NCBI RefSeq assembly: GCF_001188955.3
Contig: NZ_JPRF03000032.1
Span: 423,930 to 487,929, forward strand
Length of the DNA stretch: 64,000 bases
Source of the DNA: Kitasatospora aureofaciens
GTDB lineage: Bacteria; Actinomycetota; Actinomycetes; Streptomycetales; Streptomycetaceae
Reading direction: 5' to 3'
Part shown: positions 17,149-24,062 of the stretch, piece after piece
How the letters are laid out: each line of letters opens with the position of its first letter
How positions within the stretch are numbered: position 1 is the stretch's first letter
Position numbers and translations under genes: made by a program
Notes under the pieces: model-generated
What the model saw: the letters and a program-made list of their open reading frames with translations, nothing else
What the model was told of the DNA's origin: nothing
Database searches by the model: none

Positions 17149-17922
17149 GTGGACCGCAAAGACTTCTCCAACCCGGCGTTCGTCGGCAAGAGCATCCCGA
17201 ATCCCGGCTTCTCCGACGACGACGGAACGGCGGACCCGGCGCTGACCGCGGCCCTCGCCCGCTGGTCGCAGGACCGTACGGCCGAGCCGGAGGTGCTGGC
17301 GGCGCTGACCCCGACCCGGTTGATGGTCCCGATCGTCGCCATCCTCGGCGAGGTCGAGGTGGACGACCACGGGCACAGGCACGACAAGAGCAGCGACATG
17401 GCCGTCCCGGTGCTGGAGGCGCCGGACGGGCGCCGTGCGCTGCCGGCCTTCACCTCGCTGGAGTCGCTGACCCGCTGGCGGGCCGACGCCCGTCCGGCGC
17501 CGACCGCGGCCCCGCAGGCCGCGATGGTGGCCTTCTCCGAGCGCGCCGACACGCTGCTGGTCGACCCGGCCGGGCCGGTGCCCTTCCTGCTGAGCGGCGC
17601 CCGGCTGCGGGCGCTGGCGGAGAACCGCCCCTACCTGCCGCCGGCGCGGGACCCGGAGGTGCGGGAGGCGGTCCGGGCGCTGCTGGCGGCCGAGCCGCAG
17701 GTGCTCAGCGGGCTGCTGGCGCCGTCCGAGGACTCGGACGGGGTGCTCGCGGTGGTGTTCGACCCGGCGCTGGACCAGCCGGGGCTGCAGGCGGCCGCGC
17801 AGCGGGTCGGCGAGGCGGTGGCCGGGGACCCGCTGCTGCGGGTGCGGCTGGACCGGGGGCTGGACCTCGCGGTGCTGCCGGCGAGCGCGCAGCTGCCGGG
17901 GGAGCCGCTGTACCGGCGGTAG
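17149..17922 (+). CDS. SseB N-terminal-like domain protein
   Basis: 257 residues from the GTG at 17149 (VDRKDFSNPAF); an upstream GTG adds 16 low-quality residues. The first 150 residues match the SseB N-terminal domain, with LTPTRLMVPI, SSDMAVPVL and FTSLESLTRW, a set found in many actinobacterial proteins next to translation genes; no catalytic residues are known. A TAGGGT -10-like hexamer (17136-17141) lies 7 bases before the GTG, so the transcript is probably leaderless. Followed by a bidirectional hairpin. Confidence 0.82.
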   Translation: MDRKDFSNPAFVGKSIPNPGFSDDDGTADPALTAALARWSQDRTAEPEVLAALTPTRLMVPIVAILGEVEVDDHGHRHDKSSDMAVPVLEAPDGRRALPAFTSLESLTRWRADARPAPTAAPQAAMVAFSERADTLLVDPAGPVPFLLSGARLRALAENRPYLPPARDPEVREAVRALLAAEPQVLSGLLAPSEDSDGVLAVVFDPALDQPGLQAAAQRVGEAVAGDPLLRVRLDRGLDLAVLPASAQLPGEPLYRR

Positions 17923-17930
17923 AAGCGAAC

Positions 17931-17960
17931 GGGGCACCCACCGACGTCGGTAGGTGCCCC
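17931..17960. terminator. Bidirectional hairpin between SseB-like and DUF1844 genes
   Basis: 14-base arms (17931-17944 and 17947-17960) with one mismatch and a two-base tip, 8 bases after the SseB-like stop and 12 bases from the convergent DUF1844 stop. Confidence 0.75.
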
Positions 17961-17972
17961 GGAAGACCGGTC

Positions 17973-18350
17973 TCAGCGGTAGACCGGCCCGGTGAACTTC
18001 TCGCCCGGCCCCGCGCCCGGAGCGTCCGGGACGAGCGAGGCCTCGCGGAAGGCCAGCTGCAGCGAGCGCAGCCCGTCCCGCAGCGGAGCGGCGTGGAAGT
18101 TGCTGATCTCCGGCGCGCCGGCGGTTACCAGTCCGGCCAGCGCGGTGATCAGCTTGCGGGCCTCGTCGAGGTCCTTGTCCTTCTCGCCGCCCTCGGCCAG
18201 GCCGCACTTGACCGCGGCAGCGCTCATCAGGTGCACCGCGACGGTGGTGATCACCTCGACGGCCGGGACCTCGGCGATGTCGCGGGTGAGGTCGTCGAAG
18301 CCGATCGCGTCGTCGTCCGCGCCGGGGTTCTGGGTGGGCTCGCTGCTCAA
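17973..18350 (-). CDS. DUF1844 domain protein
   Basis: 125 residues if started at the TTG at 18350; there is no ATG or GTG in frame between the last upstream stop and the conserved region, so TTG is the most sensible start. The conserved block begins FDDLTRDIAEVPAVEVI, continues with LMSAAAVKCGL and ends with the family tail GEKFTGPVYR. The family is small, cytoplasmic and usually found upstream of infC in actinobacteria, as here; its function is unknown. It is divergent from the infC leader. Confidence 0.82.
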   Translation of the reverse strand: MSSEPTQNPGADDDAIGFDDLTRDIAEVPAVEVITTVAVHLMSAAAVKCGLAEGGEKDKDLDEARKLITALAGLVTAGAPEISNFHAAPLRDGLRSLQLAFREASLVPDAPGAGPGEKFTGPVYR

Positions 18351-18849
18351 GGGTGGCTCGTTCCGTCGTGCGGTGTGGGTACACGTGGAGCGTACAAGGG
18401 GGCCCCGGACTCGCCGGGAGGGCAGTGCGCCGCGAAGACGGTGCGCCGGGGCGGAATAGCGTTCGACCCCGCGACGCTGTAAGCTTCGAGACTGACCGGC
18501 CGGGATCCCGCATGGGCACCCTGGCCAGCAAGTGGAGGCTCCACCACAGGAGGCCCGAGAGGGCAACCGCGAAAGTCTCCCACCTGATCGGCCTCGCGGT
18601 CGACGGGTCCGGTCCGCGACGGGCGCCACGGCGCCGAGTCGCCCGCAGCGTCCCTCACCGGACGCCGCCCCCGGTTGTGTGGAGCCCCGCTTGTACCGAG
18701 CGGGGCTTTTTTCGTGTCGCGGTGCACATGGTGTCGGAAACCAGCACCGGGCAGCGCAGCACGAATGAAGCCCCGCCCAGTGGTCGAGTCCACTACGTGC
18801 GACCGCCGTCCGACGGCCGCATCGCAGAAGGTGCAACCGAGGAGGCCCC
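18351..18849 (+). promoter_or_regulatory. infC operon 5' leader region
   Basis: 499 bases without a convincing protein gene. It contains a TAAGCT -10-like hexamer near 18480, several inverted repeats (for example ACCGCGA 18566-18572 with TCGCGGT 18594-18600) and a textbook intrinsic terminator at 18683-18712, about 140 bases before infC. The terminator has no upstream gene on this strand to serve, so it most likely works as an attenuator of the infC-rpmI-rplT transcript. The sensing mechanism (ribosomal protein L20, a leader peptide, or another) cannot be deduced by eye. Confidence 0.55.
18683..18712 (+). terminator. Intrinsic terminator/attenuator in the infC leader
   Basis: 9-bp stem AGCCCCGCT/AGCGGGGCT with a 7-base loop, directly followed by six T residues. 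It is one of the few hairpins in the window with a real T tract. Confidence 0.8.
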
Positions 18850-19575
18850 ATCAGCACCGAGCCCCGCATCAACGACCGGATTCGCGTCCCGGAGGTGCGA
18901 CTCGTCGGTCCCAGCGGCGAGCAGGTCGGCATCGTGCCGCTTGCCAAGGCGCTGGAGCTCGCGCAGGAGTACGACCTCGACCTGGTCGAGGTCGCGGCGA
19001 CCGCCCGGCCGCCGGTGTGCAAGCTCATGGACTACGGCAAGTTCAAGTACGAGTCGGCCATGAAGGCCCGTGAGGCGCGCAAGAACCAGGCGCACACGGT
19101 CATCAAGGAGATGAAGCTCCGGCCGAAGATCGACCCGCACGACTACGACACCAAGAAGGGTCACGTCGTCCGGTTCCTCAAGCAGGGTGACAAGGTCAAG
19201 ATCACGATCATGTTCCGTGGTCGTGAGCAGTCCCGCCCCGAGCTGGGCTTCCGTCTGCTGCAGCGGCTCGCCGACGACGTCCAGGACCTGGGCTTCGTCG
19301 AGTCCTCGCCGAAGCAGGACGGCCGGAACATGATCATGGTTCTTGGCCCGCACAAGAAGAAGACCGAGGCGATGGCCGAGGCCCGCGCCCTCGCGGACGC
19401 CCGCAAGGCCGAGCGGCAGGGTCGGACCACCGGTTCCGACGCCGACGCCGCCGCCGCGGACGAGGACGTCGTGACCGAGGACGCCGTGGCCGAGGCGCAG
19501 GACGCTCCGGCCGAGGCCGAGGCCCCCGAGGCCGAGGCTCCGGTCGAGCAGCCGGCCGCTCCCCAGGGCGCCTGA
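18850..19575 (+). CDS. infC: Translation initiation factor IF-3 (ATC start)
   Basis: 241 residues. The conserved N-terminus ISTEPRINDRIRVPEVRLVG can only be reached from an ATC codon at 18850, which sits 4 bases after GAGGAGG; no ATG, GTG or TTG is available in frame at that place. A later GTG (18895) would cut off the conserved RINxxIR motif. IF-3 genes commonly use rare AUU/AUC starts because IF-3 itself discriminates against them, giving autoregulation. N- and C-domains are complete (through GRNMIMVLGPHKKK), followed by a 60-residue Ala/Glu/Asp-rich tail typical of actinobacterial IF-3. First gene of the infC-rpmI-rplT operon. Confidence 0.95.
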   Translation: MSTEPRINDRIRVPEVRLVGPSGEQVGIVPLAKALELAQEYDLDLVEVAATARPPVCKLMDYGKFKYESAMKAREARKNQAHTVIKEMKLRPKIDPHDYDTKKGHVVRFLKQGDKVKITIMFRGREQSRPELGFRLLQRLADDVQDLGFVESSPKQDGRNMIMVLGPHKKKTEAMAEARALADARKAERQGRTTGSDADAAAADEDVVTEDAVAEAQDAPAEAEAPEAEAPVEQPAAPQGA

Positions 19576-19651
19576 GCCGCAAGGCTCACGGCAGCCCGGG
19601 GTCGGCCCCCACGGTGACGGGGCACCCGCCCGGTCACCGCAGATCCATCCA

Positions 19652-19689
19652 GTTCACGCCCGCGTGGCGCAGGCCGCGCGGGCGTGAAC
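19652..19689 (+). promoter_or_regulatory. Hairpin immediately upstream of the rpmI ribosome site
   Basis: Perfect 13-bp inverted repeat (19652-19664 with 19677-19689) with a 12-base loop, ending about 7 bases before the GAGGAG of rpmI. No T tract. Its place matches where L20 represses rpmI-rplT translation in other bacteria; it could alternatively be a processing or partial termination site. Confidence 0.5.
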
Positions 19690-19714
19690 GGGACCGACGA
19701 GGAGATACGGCGAA

Positions 19715-19909
19715 ATGCCGAAGCAGAAGACGCACAGTGGCGCCAGCAAGCGCTTCAAGATCAGTGGCTCTGGCAAGGTGCTGCGCGAGCGCGCCGGCCG
19801 CCGCCACCTCCTGGAGCACAAGCCCTCGACGCTGACCCGCAAGCTGGCCGGGACCGTCGAGATGGCCCCCGCTGACGCCAAGAAGATCAAGAAGCTTCTC
19901 GGCAAGTGA
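19715..19909 (+). CDS. rpmI: 50S ribosomal protein L35
   Basis: 64 residues, ATG start with GAGGAG 12 bases upstream. It has the family opening MPKQKTHSGASKRFK and the basic RERAGRRHLLEHKPSTLTRKL core, full length. Structural component of the large ribosomal subunit; co-transcribed between infC and rplT, the near-universal order. Confidence 0.98.
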   Translation: MPKQKTHSGASKRFKISGSGKVLRERAGRRHLLEHKPSTLTRKLAGTVEMAPADAKKIKKLLGK

Positions 19910-20018
19910 TCGCCCTCCCGCCCGGCGCGAGCCGCGTGCGGGGCAGCTGATCCTTCCCGACCCATTCGAATGACGGACCGCGTGAAGTAGTCCGTGGTCC
20001 AACCCAAGGAGTAATCAA

Positions 20019-20414
20019 GTGGCACGCGTCAAGCGGGCAGTCAACGCCCACAAGAAGCGCCGGGTCATCCTGGAGCGCGCCAGCGGCTACCGTGGCCAGC
20101 GCTCGCGCCTGTACCGCAAGGCCAAGGAGCAGGTCACCCACTCGCTGGTCTACAACTTCAACGACCGCAAGAAGCGCAAGGGCGACTTCCGTCAGCTGTG
20201 GATCCAGCGCATCAACGCTGCGGCCCGTGCCAACGGCATCACCTACAACCGCTTCGTGCAGGGCCTGAAGGCCGCCAGCGTCGAGATCGACCGCAAGATG
20301 CTGGCCGACCTGGCCGTCAACGACCCGGGTGCGTTCGCCTCCCTGGTCGAGGTCGCCCAGAAGGCGCTGCCGGCCGACGTGAACGCCCCGAAGGCTGCCG
20401 CCGACGCCGCCTGA
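20019..20414 (+). CDS. rplT: 50S ribosomal protein L20
   Basis: 131 residues from a GTG with AAGGAG upstream. Starts MARVKRAVNAHKKRR, with the conserved ASGYRGQRSRLYRKAKEQV and DRKKRKGDFRQLWIQRINAA blocks, and a short Ala-rich C-terminal tail. It binds 23S rRNA early in assembly and in several bacteria represses its own operon. The 109-base gap after rpmI has no strong hairpin; a clear terminator follows rplT. Confidence 0.98.
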   Translation: MARVKRAVNAHKKRRVILERASGYRGQRSRLYRKAKEQVTHSLVYNFNDRKKRKGDFRQLWIQRINAAARANGITYNRFVQGLKAASVEIDRKMLADLAVNDPGAFASLVEVAQKALPADVNAPKAAADAA

Positions 20415-20438
20415 TCTTCCGAGATCGGTTGAGCTCCG

Positions 20439-20470
20439 ACCGGACCCGCAGGCTCTCCTGCGGGTCCGGT
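20439..20470 (+). terminator. Terminator after rplT
   Basis: Perfect 14-bp stem (20439-20452 with 20457-20470) with a CTCT tetraloop, followed by TCTGCGTT. Ends the infC-rpmI-rplT operon. Confidence 0.85.
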
Positions 20471-20536
20471 TCTGCGTTCCGCCCCCGTCAGCACCACCAG
20501 AGTCAGCCAGAGTCAGCGCCTCCAGAGAACGAGACC

Positions 20537-21403
20537 ATGCCGAGCACCGAGACCCCCCTGCTCACCTCCCTGCGCTCGCCGCGCGTCGTCGCCGCCCGTC
20601 GGCTCGCCAAGCGGAACCAGCGCACCAAGGAGCGCCGCTTCCTGGCCGAGGGCCCGCAGGCCGTCCGGGAGGCCATCGCCTTCGGCAAGCTGCCGGGGAC
20701 GGCCGAGCACGCCGTGGTCGAGGTGTACGTGGGCCTGGAGGCCGCCGAGCGGCACGCTGACATCGTCGAGGCCGCCCTGGCCGAGGGACTGCCGGTGCTG
20801 ACCGCCACCGACGAGGTGATCGCCGACATCTGCGACACGGTGACCCCGCAGGGGATCGTGGCGCTCTGCCGCTTCATCGACACCCCGTTCGCCGAGGTGC
20901 TCGCCGCCCGGCCGAAGCTGGTGGCGATCCTCGCCCACGTGCGCGACCCCGGGAACGCGGGCACCGTGCTGCGCACCGCCGACGCGGCCGGTGCGGACGC
21001 CGTGGTGCTCACCGACGCCTCGGTGGACCTGTACAACCCCAAGGCCGTCCGGGCCTCCGTCGGCAGCCTGTTCCACCTGCCCGTGGCGGTCGGCGTGCCG
21101 GTCGAGGAGGCGGTCGGGCAGCTGCGCGCGGCCGGTGTCCGGGTGCTCGCCGCGGACGGCGCGGGGGAGCGCGACCTCGACCAGGAGCTGGACGAGGGCA
21201 CCCTCGGCGCCCCCGGCGCGTGGGTGTTCGGCAACGAGGCGTGGGGGCTCCCGGAGGAGACCCGCGCGCTCACCGACGAGGTCGTGCGCGTGCCGATCCA
21301 CGGGCACGCGGAGAGCCTCAACCTGGCCACCGCCGCGGCCGTCTGCCTGTACGCCTCGGCCCGGGCGCAGCGCTCGCCCGGCGGCTGCCGCTCGAACGGC
21401 TGA
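20537..21403 (+). CDS. TrmH/SpoU-family 23S rRNA (ribose-2'-O) methyltransferase
   Basis: 288 residues from the ATG at 20537. The N-terminal part (RTKERRFLAEGPQAVREAI) is a substrate-binding SpoU-sub_bind domain. The C-terminal SPOUT knot domain shows the three motifs: HVRDPGNAGTVLRTADAAG, then FGNEAWGLP and finally VRVPIHGHAESLNLATAAAV. It uses S-adenosylmethionine to methylate a ribose of 23S rRNA or tRNA. It lies between rplT and pheST, the position of the same gene in other streptomycetes. The exact nucleotide target is unknown. Confidence 0.92.
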   Translation: MPSTETPLLTSLRSPRVVAARRLAKRNQRTKERRFLAEGPQAVREAIAFGKLPGTAEHAVVEVYVGLEAAERHADIVEAALAEGLPVLTATDEVIADICDTVTPQGIVALCRFIDTPFAEVLAARPKLVAILAHVRDPGNAGTVLRTADAAGADAVVLTDASVDLYNPKAVRASVGSLFHLPVAVGVPVEEAVGQLRAAGVRVLAADGAGERDLDQELDEGTLGAPGAWVFGNEAWGLPEETRALTDEVVRVPIHGHAESLNLATAAAVCLYASARAQRSPGGCRSNG

Positions 21404-21590
21404 CGCGACCCGTCCTGCGGCGACGGTCGGCATGCCCCGCCGGACCGCTGACACGCCGGCGCCCCACAGCTGACACGCCCCCGGACGCGCCGGGATCACC
21501 ACGCTGCAAGCCCTACTGCCGGGGCCTGCGAGGCGCTAGGGTCTGCGTCGGTGGGGGGAACGGCACGGTGGGTAATCGGGGAGGCAACCC

Positions 21591-22694
21591 ATGGTCGGCA
21601 GCGGACCCGAGCTCGACCCGGACGACCTTCCGGACGGCCTGGTGGTCGCCGACGCGAGGGGCCGGGTGGTCTGCTTCAACCGGGCCGCGGCCCGGCTCAC
21701 CGGCGTGCTCCCGGAAGCCGCGCTCGGCAGCGCGCTGGAGGACGTCCTGCCGCTGGAGGACCTGGACGGCCGCCGCTGGTGGCAGCTGACCGATCCGTAC
21801 GGCGGTCTGGCGATCCGCACCCGCCAGCCCGAGCGCAACCTGCTGCTGCCCGGCGGCCGGGAGGTGCTGGTCTCCGCCCGGTACGTCCGGGCGGAGCCGC
21901 TGGGGCCGGTGGACCGGCTGGTGATCGCCCTGCGCGGCACCGAGGCCCGGCGCCGGACCGAGCGCAGCCACGCCGAGCTGATCGCCACCGTCGCGCACGA
22001 GCTGCGCTCCCCGCTGACCAGTGTGAAGGGCTTCACGGCGACGCTGCTGGCGAAGTGGGAGCGGTTCACCGACGGGCAGAAGCGGCTGATGCTGGAGACG
22101 GTGGACGCCGACGCGGACCGGGTCACCCGGCTGATCGCCGAGCTGCTGGACATCTCCCGGATCGACGCCGGGCGGCTGGAGCTGCGCAAGCAGGTCGTCG
22201 ACCTGGCGGCCGCGGTGCGCCGGCACGTCGAGCGCAAGGTGGCCACCGGCATCGCCGAGGAGCGCTTCGACATCCGGGTCACCGAGCCGCTGACCGTGCT
22301 GTGGGCGGACCCGGACAAGGTCGACCAGGTGCTGGCCAACCTGCTGGAAAACGCGGTGCGGCACGGCGAGGGAACTGTCACCATCGAGGTGGCACCGGCC
22401 AAGGAGGTCGTCGAGGCGCCCGTCTGGGAGCGCTCCGGCACCCCGCCCCGCATCGTGGAAGGAACGGCGGTCACCGTGAGCGACGAAGGCAGCGGCATCC
22501 CCGAGGAGTCGATGCCGCGTGTCTTCACCCGCTTCTGGCGGGGATCCAAGCGCGGTGGCACCGGCCTGGGGCTCTACATCGTCAAGGGCATCGTGGAGGC
22601 CCACGGTGGCTCGATCAGGGTCGACCGCGCGCCCGGCGGCGGGGCCCGGTTCCGATTCGTCCTGCCCGCCGGGGTGCCCGACTTCATGCTCTGA
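21591..22694 (+). CDS. PAS-domain sensor histidine kinase (cytoplasmic, orphan)
   Basis: 367 residues; ATG with GGGGAGG 8 bases upstream. Residues 10-120 form a PAS domain, with no membrane segment, so it senses a cytoplasmic signal. The phospho-accepting His136 lies in ATVAHELRSPLTSVKGF. The ATPase part has LLENAVRHG (N box), SDEGSGIPEE (G1), FTRFWRGSKRGGTGLGLYIV (F/G2). No response regulator is adjacent, so the partner is elsewhere. Between rRNA methylase and pheST. Confidence 0.9.
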   Translation: MVGSGPELDPDDLPDGLVVADARGRVVCFNRAAARLTGVLPEAALGSALEDVLPLEDLDGRRWWQLTDPYGGLAIRTRQPERNLLLPGGREVLVSARYVRAEPLGPVDRLVIALRGTEARRRTERSHAELIATVAHELRSPLTSVKGFTATLLAKWERFTDGQKRLMLETVDADADRVTRLIAELLDISRIDAGRLELRKQVVDLAAAVRRHVERKVATGIAEERFDIRVTEPLTVLWADPDKVDQVLANLLENAVRHGEGTVTIEVAPAKEVVEAPVWERSGTPPRIVEGTAVTVSDEGSGIPEESMPRVFTRFWRGSKRGGTGLGLYIVKGIVEAHGGSIRVDRAPGGGARFRFVLPAGVPDFML

Positions 22695-22788
22695 AAGGGC
22701 ATGAACGACCGATACAGCATGCTGTGGGTCGGGGTCCGGACGGGCTTGACGGCAGCCGCGCTACGCGCTGCGACTACACTCGACCTTT

Positions 22789-22804
22789 GGCGTTGCGCAA
22801 CGCC
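22789..22804 (+). promoter_or_regulatory. 16-bp palindrome in the pheS upstream region
   Basis: GGCGTTGCGCAACGCC is a perfect palindrome 9 bases after a TACACT -10-like element (22775-22780). It would sit at the start of the transcript and could be an operator or a 5' hairpin. The -35 is not clear (TTGACG at 22746 is too far). Confidence 0.35.
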
Positions 22805-22940
22805 CTGCGCGGCTGAGCCGCGGACACCCCTCCCCGTCAGTACGGAGACGGGCTGCCCGTGCCCCGGCCCCGCCGGGCGGGACGCGAAGGCGAGCCCACA
22901 CACCTGAGCACGGACGAGCAGGAGCACGGGAAAGATAGAG

Positions 22941-24062
22941 ATGTCGGCACCCAACAAGTCGTACGACCCGGTCGAGGTCGAGGCCCTCAAGCCCGAGGTG
23001 GTGGAGCAGGCGCGGGACGAGGCCGTCGCCGCCTTCGCCGCCGCCACCACGCTCGACGAGCTGAAGCAGGCCAAGGTCGCCCACACCGGCGACCGCTCCG
23101 CGCTCTCGCTCGCCAACCGCGAGATCGGCGCCCTCCCGCCGCACGCCAAGGCCGCCGCGGGCAAGCTGATCGGCCAGGCCCGCGGAGCCGTCAACCAGGC
23201 CCTGGCCAAGCGCCAGGGTGAGCTGGAGGCGGAGCGGGACGCCCGCGTGCTGGTCGAGGAGGCGGTGGACGTCACCCTGCCCTACGACCGCACCCCGCGC
23301 GGCGCCCGGCACCCGCTGACCACGCTGGCCGAGCGCATCGAGGACACCTTCGTCGCGATGGGCTACCAGGTCGCCGAGGGCCCCGAGGTCGAGGCCGAGT
23401 GGCTGAACTTCGACGCCCTCAACCTGGGCCCGGACCACCCGGCCCGCTCGATGCAGGACACCTTCTTCGTCCAGGCCCCGGACGGCTCCGCCGACTCCGG
23501 CGTGGTGCTGCGCACCCAGACCTCCCCGGTCCAGGCCCGCACCCTGCTCGACCGCGAGCCGCCCGTCTACGTGGTCTGCCCGGGCCGGGTCTACCGGACC
23601 GACGAGCTGGACGCCACCCACACCCCGGTGTTCCGCCAGGTCGAGGGCCTCGCCGTCGACGAGGGCATCACCTTCGCCGACCTCAAGGGCACCATCGAGG
23701 TGCTGGTCGAGAAGCTGATCGGCGGCGGCCTGGAGCTGCGCTGGCGTCCGTCGTACTTCCCGTTCACCGAGCCGAGCGCCGAGATCGACCTGCAGTGCTT
23801 CGTGTGCCGCGGCGAGAGCGTCGGCAACCCGGACCGCCCGTGCCGCACCTGCTCCTCCGAGGGCTGGATCGAGCTCGGCGGCTGCGGCGTGGTCAACCCG
23901 CGGGTGCTGGTCGCCTGCGGCGTGGACCCGAACCGCTACAGCGGCTTCGCCTTCGGTCTCGGCCTGGAGCGGATCCTGATGAATCGTCACAACGTCGCCG
24001 ACATGCGCGACATGGTCGAGGGTGACGTGCGTTTCACCCTCCCGTTCGGGATGGAGATCTGA
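22941..24062 (+). CDS. pheS: Phenylalanyl-tRNA synthetase alpha subunit
   Basis: 373 residues, full length. An N-terminal coiled-coil tRNA-binding arm (residues 1-110) is followed by the class II catalytic domain: motif 2 region VYRTDELDATHTPVFRQVEGLAVD, then a Cys-rich block QCFVCRGESVGNPDRPCRTC, which is usual in actinobacterial PheS and may bind zinc, and motif 3 GLGLERILMNRHN. It charges tRNA-Phe as an alpha2-beta2 enzyme with PheT, whose ATG overlaps the stop by one base (TGATG). Confidence 0.97.
   Translation: MSAPNKSYDPVEVEALKPEVVEQARDEAVAAFAAATTLDELKQAKVAHTGDRSALSLANREIGALPPHAKAAAGKLIGQARGAVNQALAKRQGELEAERDARVLVEEAVDVTLPYDRTPRGARHPLTTLAERIEDTFVAMGYQVAEGPEVEAEWLNFDALNLGPDHPARSMQDTFFVQAPDGSADSGVVLRTQTSPVQARTLLDREPPVYVVCPGRVYRTDELDATHTPVFRQVEGLAVDEGITFADLKGTIEVLVEKLIGGGLELRWRPSYFPFTEPSAEIDLQCFVCRGESVGNPDRPCRTCSSEGWIELGGCGVVNPRVLVACGVDPNRYSGFAFGLGLERILMNRHNVADMRDMVEGDVRFTLPFGMEI

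Noticed and set aside
20198..20536. Extension of the rRNA methylase frame upstream into rplT
   Set aside because: The frame is open through rplT only as a shadow; the ATG at 20537 lies after the rplT terminator and begins the conserved N-terminal domain.
22695..22940. T-box leader before pheS
   Set aside because: No T-box sequence or specifier-loop stem and no terminator/antiterminator pair; T-boxes in actinobacteria are mainly at ileS.
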